From contig CAZAGT010000242.1 in NCBI GenBank assembly GCA_964484515.1, forward strand, positions 1-7,996: a stretch of 7,996 bases of DNA, in the 5' to 3' direction. Shown in pieces: positions 1 through 5,981 of this stretch (positions are counted from its first letter, which is position 1; every line of letters begins with the position of its first letter). This stretch comes from CAZAGT01 sp964484515 (GTDB lineage Bacteria > Desulfobacterota > DSM-4660 > Desulfatiglandales > HGW-15). The notes under the pieces are model-generated. The model saw only the letters and a program-made list of their open reading frames with translations. It searched no databases and was not told the origin of the DNA. The position numbers and the translations under genes are program-made.

Positions 1-103
1 GGATATAGACGTCGTGCCCTTCTTCGGCATACATCACCAGGGTGCCGCCCGCAAAAAGGGTCTCATCGTCAGGATGTGCCGAAACCACTAAGATACTCGC
101 CAT
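1..103 (-). CDS. PIG-L/LmbE-family deacetylase, N-terminal fragment (runs off left edge)
   Basis: Only the first 34 codons are present; the gene continues past position 1. The translated start has a hydrophobic beta strand (ASILVVSAHPDDE) followed by TLFAGGTL. The AHPDDE motif is the hallmark of the PIG-L/LmbE zinc deacetylases, which remove N-acetyl groups from GlcNAc-type sugars (examples are MshB, BshB and GlcNAc-PI deacetylases). By family knowledge His10 and Asp13 are zinc ligands and Asp12 is the general base. The ATG at 103 lies 16 bp after the gatB stop on the same strand, so it is probably the last visible gene of the aspS-gatC/gatA/gatB unit. No clear ribosome binding site is seen before it. 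The substrate (bacillithiol precursor, glycan or lipid sugar) cannot be told from this fragment. Confidence 0.85.
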   Translation of the reverse strand, partial: MASILVVSAHPDDETLFAGGTLVMYAEEGHDVYI

Positions 104-119
104 AACAGTTCACAAAAAC

Positions 120-1574
120 CTATTTTTCCAGCTTCTCGCGGATAAGCTGATTGACACGTTTAGGGTCGGCCTTCCCAGCAGTCTTTTTCATCACCTGACC
201 AACGAGGAAACCCACGGGTTTGGCTTCCCCGCCCCTGATCTTTGCAACTGCGGCAGGATTTGATGCGATCACCTCGTCAACCGCCGCACCCAAGACGCCC
301 TCGTCTTGAATCGTTCTCAGCCCTCGCTCCTCAATGATTGCCTGGGGACGACTCTGGGTCGCGAACATCTCCTCCAGGACCGTCCGACCGATACGATCGG
401 TGATCTCTCCGCGCACAACAAAATTAACGAGTGTCGCAAAATGCGCGGGCTCGACCGGGCATTGCTCGATGGGCAATGAGGCCGCGTTGAGCATCTTGAA
501 AAGATCCTTGATGATCCAGCGGCTCAAGGTCTTGGGATCCTTTGATGTCTGCGCTGAGCGTTCAAAGAACTCGGATGTCCTCCTGTCCCTTGCCAGGATA
601 AGAGCTTCCTGTTTAGGGATGCCAAACGTCGACACGAGACGATCGATGCTTTGATCAGGAAGCTCCGGCAGGGCCTGCTGGACTTCATCGAGAAAGGCCT
701 GGTCCAAGTCAATCTCCACCAGGTCGGGATCGGGGAAATACCTATAATCCGGTGCGTCCTCCTTGCTTCGCATCGGAAGTGTGATCCTCTTTGCCTCGTC
801 AAAGAGCCGCGTCTCCTGGGGAACGGCTTGGCCGGATTCGAGGAGTCGCGTCTGGCGTCCGACCTCATAGTCCAAGGCCTCCAGGATGAACTTAAAGGAG
901 GCCATGTTCTTTATCTCAGCGCGGTTACCAAACGTGTCCGTTCCGAGCGGTCGAATGGAGATGTTGACGTCGCAACGCAGTTGGCCCTTTTCCATGCTGC
1001 AATCGCTCACCTCGATGTATTGCAGCGTTTGCCTCAGTTTCTCCAAATAGGCGCGTGCCTCCCGGAGTGATCGTAGCGGGTTTCGTTCATGGTCACCCAC
1101 GATTTCGAGGAGGGGAACGCTCGATCGGTTGTAATCGACGAAGCTGTAATCGGAGGCCTCAAAAGAGTCGGCCGAGTGTACAAGTTTGCCGGCATCTTCT
1201 TCGAGATGGATTCGCTTGATCCCAACAGGATAGGGACGCCCGTCATCACCCGAAATTTCCAGCTGTCCGTTTTCACAGAGGGGCAGTTCGTACTGTGAGA
1301 TCTGATACCCTTTTGGCAGGTCCGGATAGAAGTAGTTCTTACGTGCAAACCGCGAATTGCGGTTGACCGAGCAGTCCAAGGCAAGACCCGCCCGAACGGC
1401 GTACTCGACAGCTCTTCGATTGAGAACCGGCAGGGCGCCGGGCTGCCCGGTGCATACCGGGCAGATTTGGCTGTTAGGCGCAGCGCCGTATGTGGCGGGG
1501 CAATCGCAGAAGAGTTTCGTCCGCGTTGCCAACTCCACATGGGTTTCAAAACAAATGGTGATGTCGTATTCCAT
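120..1574 (-). CDS. gatB: Asp-tRNA(Asn)/Glu-tRNA(Gln) amidotransferase subunit B
   Basis: GatB is the tRNA-binding kinase subunit of GatCAB. It phosphorylates the side-chain carboxylate of Asp-tRNA(Asn) or Glu-tRNA(Gln) before ammonia from GatA completes the amidation. The 484-aa product has the usual family length. Visible features are the N-terminal cradle with Glu10 and His12, a zinc-type cysteine set (Cys23, Cys25, Cys38, Cys41), the very conserved stretch RKNYFYPDLPKGYQISQY at 78-95, the LEED motif near 124-127, and a C-terminal YqeY-like tail domain ending in GFLVGQVMKKTAGKADP. The ATG at 1574 is chosen because MEYDI aligns with the family start; an in-frame TTG at 1631 would add 19 residues unlike any GatB. 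There is no well-spaced Shine-Dalgarno, only AAAGAG directly against the ATG. The usual IGLExH at residues 7-12 reads ICFETH here, keeping the Glu and His. TAG stop at 120-122. Confidence 0.97.
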   Translation of the reverse strand: MEYDITICFETHVELATRTKLFCDCPATYGAAPNSQICPVCTGQPGALPVLNRRAVEYAVRAGLALDCSVNRNSRFARKNYFYPDLPKGYQISQYELPLCENGQLEISGDDGRPYPVGIKRIHLEEDAGKLVHSADSFEASDYSFVDYNRSSVPLLEIVGDHERNPLRSLREARAYLEKLRQTLQYIEVSDCSMEKGQLRCDVNISIRPLGTDTFGNRAEIKNMASFKFILEALDYEVGRQTRLLESGQAVPQETRLFDEAKRITLPMRSKEDAPDYRYFPDPDLVEIDLDQAFLDEVQQALPELPDQSIDRLVSTFGIPKQEALILARDRRTSEFFERSAQTSKDPKTLSRWIIKDLFKMLNAASLPIEQCPVEPAHFATLVNFVVRGEITDRIGRTVLEEMFATQSRPQAIIEERGLRTIQDEGVLGAAVDEVIASNPAAVAKIRGGEAKPVGFLVGQVMKKTAGKADPKRVNQLIREKLEK

Positions 1575-1615
1575 CTCTTTGTGTCTGCAAACGTCTACGC
1601 CGCTAAGGCCGGGGT

Positions 1616-1644
1616 AGTAACATACATCCAAGCCCTTCTGTCAA
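1616..1644 (-). promoter_or_regulatory. Possible internal promoter for gatB
   Basis: In the 122-bp gatA-gatB gap the minus strand carries a perfect TTGACA at 1644-1639. After 14-16 bp come weak -10 candidates: TATGTT (1624-1619) or TGTTAC (1622-1617). Transcription would start near 1610, leaving a leader of about 36 nt before the ATG at 1574. This also argues against the TTG at 1631 as the start codon. The -10 is poor, so this is only a candidate. Confidence 0.22.
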
Positions 1645-1696
1645 TTGTTTGGAGTGTTGGAGTACTGTCGCCAACTACTAGCTCTAACCTCGGACC

Positions 1697-3154
1697 TCAA
1701 GCCTCCGTCCTCGAACCTCTTGCCTTGAGCCTCTCATACGCATGCCCTAGACGCAGGAGCACTTCCTCTTCAAAGGGTTTGCCGATGAGCTGGAGTCCAA
1801 CGGGCAGCCCGTCAGCGATACCGCAGTTGATACTGATACCGGGCAGCCCGGCCAGGTTGAGGGACACGGTGTAAATGTCCACGAGGTACATCTGAAGCGG
1901 TTCGTCGATCTTTTCGCCCAGCTTGAAAGGGGTACAGGGCGACACCGGGGTTAGCAGACAGTCGACGTCCGCAAAGGCGCGATCGAAATCCTGCTTGATA
2001 AGGGATCGGGCCTGCTGGGCCTTGAGATAATAGGCGTCATAGTAACCGGCAGATAGCACATAGCTGCCGAGCATGATCCGTCTCTTGACCTCCTTGCCGA
2101 AACCCTCACTTCGCGTGGCCTCATACATCTTGATCGAGTCGCCGAGGTCTCCATTCGATCTGAAGCCGTACTTGACCCCATCATACCGGGCCAGGTTACT
2201 ACTCGCCTCCGCGGTGGCAATCAGATAATAGGTGCTGACGGCGTACTTCGCATGCGGCAGGGAAATGTCCCTGACCAGGGCGCCGTTCTGCTCCAGGTGT
2301 TCGACCGCCTTCATGACCAGGGCCTTAATCTTCGGATCCAACCCTTCGATGAAGTATTCTTGCGGCAGGCCGATCCTGAGCCCTTTGATGTCCTTGTTTA
2401 GAGACCGGCGGAAGTCCGGTTTCTTGACATCCGCCGATGTTGAATCGAGTCGATCATGGCCGCAGATGACATTCAGGAGCAGGGCGCAGTCCTCAACACT
2501 GCGAGCGAGGGCGCCGATCTGATCCAAGGACGACGCATAGGAGATCAACCCGTACCGTGAGACACGCCCGTAGGTCGGCTTTATCCCGACGACGCCGCAG
2601 AAGGCCGACGGCTGTCGGATAGATCCACCCGTATCGGTCCCCAAGGCAAGCACCGTTTCACCGGCGGCAAGGGCCGCCGCGGAACCACCACTCGATCCAC
2701 CTGCTACGTAGTCGGGGTTGATCGGATTGCGGGTCGGGCCGAAGGCACTGTTTTCAGTCGAAGAGCCCATCCCGAATTCGTCCAGGTTGGTCTTGCCGAC
2801 CAGCACGGCGCCGCTCTGCAGGGCCTTCTTGACCGCAGTGGCGCTGTACGGCGGGATGTAGTTGCCCAGGATCTTCGATCCGCAGGTAGTTCGCACGTCC
2901 TGCGTACAAAGGTTGTCTTTGAACGCAATCGGAATCCCGTTAAGGAGGGGAATCCTCTCACCCTTATCGAGTCTCGCATCCGCTTGGTCGGCCTGTTGCA
3001 GGGCGGTCTCGTAGGTCCTTGTGACGAAGGCGTTGATGCTCGCTTCCCGCTCCTCGATCCTGCGGAAGACCGACTCGGTAATCTCTCGCGCCCGGATCTC
3101 CCTTTGTCTAAGCATCTCGGCTAGCTCGGTCGCAGTATGATCGCAGAGTTCCAT
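1697..3154 (-). CDS. gatA: Asp-tRNA(Asn)/Glu-tRNA(Gln) amidotransferase subunit A
   Basis: GatA is the amidase-signature glutaminase subunit of GatCAB: it hydrolyses glutamine and sends ammonia through a channel to GatB. The product is 485 aa, the standard family length. The Ser-cisSer-Lys triad is complete: Lys79 in PIAFKDN, Ser154 in AGGSSGGSAA, Ser178 in GTDTGGSIRQP, at the same numbers as in the S. aureus enzyme as I recall them. The DEFGMGSSTENSAFGPTRNP block at 125-144 and the GVVGIKPTYGRVSRYGL block at 187-203 are also family signatures. The ATG at 3154 follows the stop of the AspRS-GatC gene by 3 bp, with GGAAG about 8 bp upstream as ribosome binding site, so translation is probably coupled to the upstream gene and the GatA and GatC chains made together. 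The last ten residues (LKARGSRTEA) are less conserved. Nothing suggests it is broken. Confidence 0.98.
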   Translation of the reverse strand: MELCDHTATELAEMLRQREIRAREITESVFRRIEEREASINAFVTRTYETALQQADQADARLDKGERIPLLNGIPIAFKDNLCTQDVRTTCGSKILGNYIPPYSATAVKKALQSGAVLVGKTNLDEFGMGSSTENSAFGPTRNPINPDYVAGGSSGGSAAALAAGETVLALGTDTGGSIRQPSAFCGVVGIKPTYGRVSRYGLISYASSLDQIGALARSVEDCALLLNVICGHDRLDSTSADVKKPDFRRSLNKDIKGLRIGLPQEYFIEGLDPKIKALVMKAVEHLEQNGALVRDISLPHAKYAVSTYYLIATAEASSNLARYDGVKYGFRSNGDLGDSIKMYEATRSEGFGKEVKRRIMLGSYVLSAGYYDAYYLKAQQARSLIKQDFDRAFADVDCLLTPVSPCTPFKLGEKIDEPLQMYLVDIYTVSLNLAGLPGISINCGIADGLPVGLQLIGKPFEEEVLLRLGHAYERLKARGSRTEA

Positions 3155-3157
3155 GAT

Positions 3158-5320
3158 TCAGTCTTCCAAGATCTTCGGCACCTTGAAGTAGTCTTCTTCC
3201 CATTCAGGTGCATTGGAGAGGATCGACTTCGATGTCCGGGACTTGCGCGGCCGATCATCGCGCCAGACATTCTTTAGGGGAAGGACATGGCTCATGGGAG
3301 GCACCGCCCGGGTATCTAACTCCTGCAACGTTTCCACGTATTCAAGAACGGCGTTCAGGTCTTTCTGATAGTCAGCCGCCTCGGTTTCAGAAAGCCTCAG
3401 CCTTGCCAGCTTGGCCACGTGCGCGACCTCACTTCTGGAAATCCGCTCGCGACGCGAAAAGGGGTCGACCGGTTCGCCTATTCCGGATGGGGTCTCCAGA
3501 GACGGCAGTCGTGCGGGAATCCCAGCCCCAAGGCCCAACTCAGCAAGCTGTTCCTGGTCGATCGAGGCAGGGGCCCTGGTCAGCGGGCAAAACGCACTGC
3601 GGTTCTTGGGGAACACAATGACGTCCCGAATCGAGGAGGCGCCCAAGATCATGGCGATAACCCGATCGATCCCGAGGGCCAGGCCACCGTGGGGCGGGGC
3701 GCCGTATTCCAGGGCCTTCAGAAAGAAACCGAATTTCGCTTCGGCCTCCTCCGCACTAAGGCCCAAGGCACGGAAGATCTTTCGCTGGATCTCCATCTCA
3801 TGAATACGGATGCTGCCGCCGCCAAGCTCCTCACCGTTGACGACCAAGTCATAGGCTCGTGAATTGAGACTGAGCATGTCGGCCTGGTCGGAGGGGTCGA
3901 AATCGACCCGATCGGGCATGGTAAAGGGGTGATGTTGAGAGCTCAAGCGGTCGTCTTTGAGCTCGCACAGGGGGAACTCGGTGACCCATAACGGCCGAAA
4001 ATGATTGCCTGAATCCAAGTTGAGACGGTTTGCGACATGGAGTCGCAGACTGCAGAGGACCTTATTGACCTGATCGAGAGAGGCATCCGCGATCATCATC
4101 AGGACGTCGCCCTCATCGGCCTGAAACCGTTCCCGCAGTCCCTCCAGTTCACGTCGGCTGAAGAACTGAGCAATGCTGGATTGAAGACGGCCCTCACTGA
4201 CCTTCATCCAGGTCATCCCCTTGGCCCCGAGCTCGGGGACGATCCTCAGGGCATACTCGTTCTGAAGCACGTTCTTGCTCAGCGCGCTTGCCTGGCCCTT
4301 GACACAGAAGCCCTTGATTCGTCCGTCTTGAGCGATAATCTGACGGAAGATCGTGTAGCTCGTCTCCTGGAGGACATCACTCACATCCTCAAAGGCCATC
4401 CCGAAGCGGGTATCAGGGCGGTCCGTGCCGTAACGGTTCATGGCCTCCCGGTAGGTCATCTGAGGGAAGGGCCTGGGCAGGTGGATGCCTCCCAGCTTGA
4501 ACATTCGGCAGGTCAATTCCTCGACCGTCTCGAAGATGAACGCTTCATCGATAAATGAGGCCTCCAGATCGAGCTGCGTAAACTCCGGTTGGCGGTTGGG
4601 ACGCAGATCCTCGTCTCGAAAACACCTCGCTATTTGAAAGTAGCGATCCATCCCTCCCATCATCAGGATCTGCTTGAATAACTGCGGGGACTGCGGAAGG
4701 GCATAGAAGCGACCGCGATGAAGGCGGCTGGGAACGACGTAATCTCGAGCCCCTTCAGGCGTGCTTCGAGTCAGAAAAGGTGTCTCAAGCTCTATGAAGT
4801 TGCGGCTGTCCAGGTACTCGCGAATACACTTGATTATCTGATAGCGTTTGATGAAGAGTTCTTGGACCGAGGGGCGGCGAAGATCCAGGTATCGATATTG
4901 AAGGCGCAGTTCCTCATCGACATTTTCGGGGCTCGTCTGCAGCTCTTCACCGTAGACCATCGCCTTTTCAGAGATCTTGAATGGCAACGGTCTCGATTGG
5001 GAGAGAACGCTGAGAGTGTCGGCGAAGACCTCCACGCTTCCCGTCATTAGGTTCGGGTTTTCAGTACCCCACTCTCTTTCAGAGACTTTTCCGCGCACCT
5101 CGATCACATATTCCTCCCGCAAGGTAAGGGCGCGATCGTAGGCGTCCCGACTGAGCTCAGGATTAAAGACCACCTGGACGATCCCACGAATATCCCGCAG
5201 GTGAATGAACAGGAGGTTGCCGTGATCCCGGATGGCGTCGACCCATCCCATAAGGATGACTTCTTTTCCCGCCTGGGAGCGATCCACGTCTCCGCAATAG
5301 ACCTTTGTTCTCCACTCCAT
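3158..5320 (-). CDS. aspS-gatC: Fused aspartyl-tRNA synthetase (nondiscriminating type) and GatC amidotransferase subunit
   Basis: A 720-aa single reading frame joins a full bacterial AspRS (about 1-597) to a full GatC (about 627-720). The AspRS part has the anticodon-binding OB fold (1-120), QSPQLFKQ (210-217), class II motif 2 FRDEDLR (234-240), the bacterial GAD insertion (about 290-415), motif 3 GLALGIDR (546-553) and the usual C-terminal CPLTRAP. A Pro/Gly-rich linker (598-626) leads to GatC, recognised from VAHVAKLARLRL, the central helix and PPMSHVLPLKNVWRDD. His33 (in RDHGN) and Gly85 (in EWGTENPN) match the nondiscriminating P. aeruginosa enzyme rather than E. coli Leu/Lys, so it likely also charges tRNA-Asn with Asp for GatCAB. 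ATG 5320 fits the family start (MEWRTKVYCG); an in-frame ATG at 5362 would add 14 residues and has GGGGA 9 bp upstream. First gene of its operon, 3 bp before gatA. Confidence 0.96.
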   Translation of the reverse strand: MEWRTKVYCGDVDRSQAGKEVILMGWVDAIRDHGNLLFIHLRDIRGIVQVVFNPELSRDAYDRALTLREEYVIEVRGKVSEREWGTENPNLMTGSVEVFADTLSVLSQSRPLPFKISEKAMVYGEELQTSPENVDEELRLQYRYLDLRRPSVQELFIKRYQIIKCIREYLDSRNFIELETPFLTRSTPEGARDYVVPSRLHRGRFYALPQSPQLFKQILMMGGMDRYFQIARCFRDEDLRPNRQPEFTQLDLEASFIDEAFIFETVEELTCRMFKLGGIHLPRPFPQMTYREAMNRYGTDRPDTRFGMAFEDVSDVLQETSYTIFRQIIAQDGRIKGFCVKGQASALSKNVLQNEYALRIVPELGAKGMTWMKVSEGRLQSSIAQFFSRRELEGLRERFQADEGDVLMMIADASLDQVNKVLCSLRLHVANRLNLDSGNHFRPLWVTEFPLCELKDDRLSSQHHPFTMPDRVDFDPSDQADMLSLNSRAYDLVVNGEELGGGSIRIHEMEIQRKIFRALGLSAEEAEAKFGFFLKALEYGAPPHGGLALGIDRVIAMILGASSIRDVIVFPKNRSAFCPLTRAPASIDQEQLAELGLGAGIPARLPSLETPSGIGEPVDPFSRRERISRSEVAHVAKLARLRLSETEAADYQKDLNAVLEYVETLQELDTRAVPPMSHVLPLKNVWRDDRPRKSRTSKSILSNAPEWEEDYFKVPKILED

Positions 5321-5407
5321 GAAGCTGGCCGTTGCACCTTTCCTCGGTTGTTTCCACTCCATGCCCTCTAGTCCCCAAGAGGCGAGGGTAGGGCAATGGG
5401 ATTGATC

Positions 5408-5438
5408 ATATACTTCATAGGATTGAGATAATCAAGCC
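5408..5438 (-). promoter_or_regulatory. Weak candidate promoter for the aspS-gatC operon
   Basis: On the minus strand TTGATT (5434-5429) is followed after 19 bp by TATGAT (5409-5404 region), about 40 nt before the upstream ATG at 5362. The spacing is longer than ideal and the -35 matches only part of TTGACA. It is listed because it is the best sigma70-like pair close to the start in this AT-richer stretch. Other candidates lie farther up. Confidence 0.18.
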
Positions 5439-5642
5439 CATCCTTTGGCGAGCGTGATCGGGTTGCAATCGATGTAAGACGGTGACAAGATTGTAGATTC
5501 AGTGCCCCTTGAACAGCCAGCCGCCGGGACTCTGGAATACATATTTGTAGCAACGAATGCCGAAATATGACGAAATCGTATCGGGGTCGGCTTTCCCGTT
5601 TGCAATTTATATGCGTAACATACCAAAATTAATATCGTTTCT

Positions 5643-5852
5643 TTGGGAATCCCCCCTTTGGCGTCCGAATTGCTTTATCTCCTTTGTGAGGGCTTACATC
5701 ACGCGATGGGTGCTTGGATTTCCGGAGCCAAAGGGACAAAGGGGAACAATGAATCCGGCAGCTATCTCCTATACCTCAGTAGGAAAGCCAAAAGGGATGA
5801 AGCACGTCGCATTCTGCTTGACAAAGCTGGTCCTTGCGTTAACATAATTTAG
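5643..5852 (+). CDS. Doubtful small ORF, 69 aa, unknown
   Basis: An open frame from a TTG start (5643) to TAG (5850-5852) gives a 69-residue product. Its second half (SYLLYLSRKAKRDEARRILLDKAG) looks like a plausible amphipathic, basic helix, and the first half has LYLLCEG followed by SGAKGTKG. I recognise no family. No Shine-Dalgarno precedes the TTG. The same stretch forms an inverted repeat and ends 3 nt before a terminator hairpin, so it is equally or more likely to be an untranslated RNA. Another overlapping frame (5557-5847) is also open, which weakens the coding case. Kept only as a candidate. Confidence 0.18.
   Translation: MGIPPLASELLYLLCEGLHHAMGAWISGAKGTKGNNESGSYLLYLSRKAKRDEARRILLDKAGPCVNII
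5654..5735 (+). repeat. Inverted repeat able to close a long RNA hairpin
   Basis: CCCTTTGGC at 5654-5662 is an exact reverse complement of GCCAAAGGG at 5727-5735. After a one-base bulge, TCCG (5664-5667) pairs with CGGA (5723-5726), giving a 13-bp stem around a loop of about 55 nt. The loop contains a small CATC/GATG hairpin near 5697-5707. The right arm can instead pair in a competing way: CCGGA (5722-5726) with TCCGG (5754-5758). Mutually exclusive folds upstream of terminators are typical of regulated leaders, but this is inference. Confidence 0.45.
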
Positions 5853-5854
5853 TC

Positions 5855-5880
5855 CTGCACGAAGGTGTGCAGTTTTTTTT
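5855..5880 (+). terminator. Rho-independent terminator 1 (plus strand)
   Basis: A perfect 6-bp stem CTGCAC (5855-5860) / GTGCAG (5867-5872) with a 6-nt loop is followed directly by eight T residues (5873-5880). It ends a plus-strand transcript, yet no clear gene lies upstream on this strand. It sits 102 nt before the MvhD-like start codon. Confidence 0.75.
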
Positions 5881-5899
5881 GATCTTGGTGGAAGACAAG

Positions 5900-5938
5900 G
5901 GCGTCCTTTTCCCTTAGGAGGGAATGACGCCTTTTTTT
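5900..5938 (+). terminator. Rho-independent terminator 2 (plus strand)
   Basis: GGCGTC (5900-5905) pairs with GACGCC (5926-5931), and inside it TTCCCT (5909-5914) pairs with AGGGAA (5919-5924) around a 4-nt loop. Together they form a 12-bp stem with a small asymmetric bulge, followed by seven T residues (5932-5938). It is stronger than the hairpin 20 nt before it. A -10-like TATGAT follows at 5938-5943 without a clear -35, so the downstream operon could start there weakly or depend on readthrough. Confidence 0.75.
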
Positions 5939-5981
5939 ATGATGATTTGGGGATCAACACCGAAAGGATGGGCCTCTGAAG

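Larger units (their letters stand above)
5363..5981. other. Divergent intergenic region with no convincing gene
   Basis: This 619-bp stretch separates the minus-strand translation cluster from the plus-strand methylene-THF reductase cluster. Its middle (about 5530-5640) is AT-rich, as expected for back-to-back promoters. It includes CGAAAT-type repeats at 5561-5575 and a GCCGA/TCGGC inverted pair (5560-5564 with 5587-5591). The right half holds a foldable segment and two plus-strand terminators, listed separately. A TAATAT at 5630-5635 is a possible plus-strand -10 for an RNA starting near 5642, but its -35 (TTATAT, 5607-5612) is poor. No tRNA or known RNA family was recognised. Confidence 0.7.

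Noticed and set aside
1680..1735. Minus-strand repeats GAGGTTCGAGG and GAGGTCCGAGG and a CTCAAG/CTTGAG pair around the gatA stop codon.
   Set aside because: The repeats are short and imperfect, the stem is only 6 bp with a long loop, and no T tract follows; not a credible terminator.
1089..1874. Several long open frames antisense to gatB, gatA and aspS-gatC.
   Set aside because: They are shadows of strongly supported genes on the minus strand and show no recognisable protein features.
3430..3540. Possibility that the AspRS-GatC fusion is a frameshift or missing-stop artefact.
   Set aside because: The AspRS end (CPLTRAP...LAELGL), the linker and the GatC start are all in one frame with no sign of a frame change, and the linker composition is like a natural interdomain linker. 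Raw reads would settle it.
5402..5435. TTGAT/ATCAA inverted pair near the aspS-gatC start as an operator.
   Set aside because: Only 5 bp in AT-rich sequence; expected by chance.
5721..5790. Resemblance of the leader to known riboswitches: GAATCCGGCAGCTA recalls the 3' part of c-di-AMP (ydaO) aptamers, and GGGAC...ATGAATCCGGCA recalls the SAM-I core.
   Set aside because: Only one short block matches in each case. The remaining conserved elements, their order and the required helices are not found, so no riboswitch class is called.
5557..5847. Open plus-strand frame of 96 codons in the intergenic region.
   Set aside because: No ribosome binding site, no family resemblance, and it overlaps another open frame and the inverted repeat.
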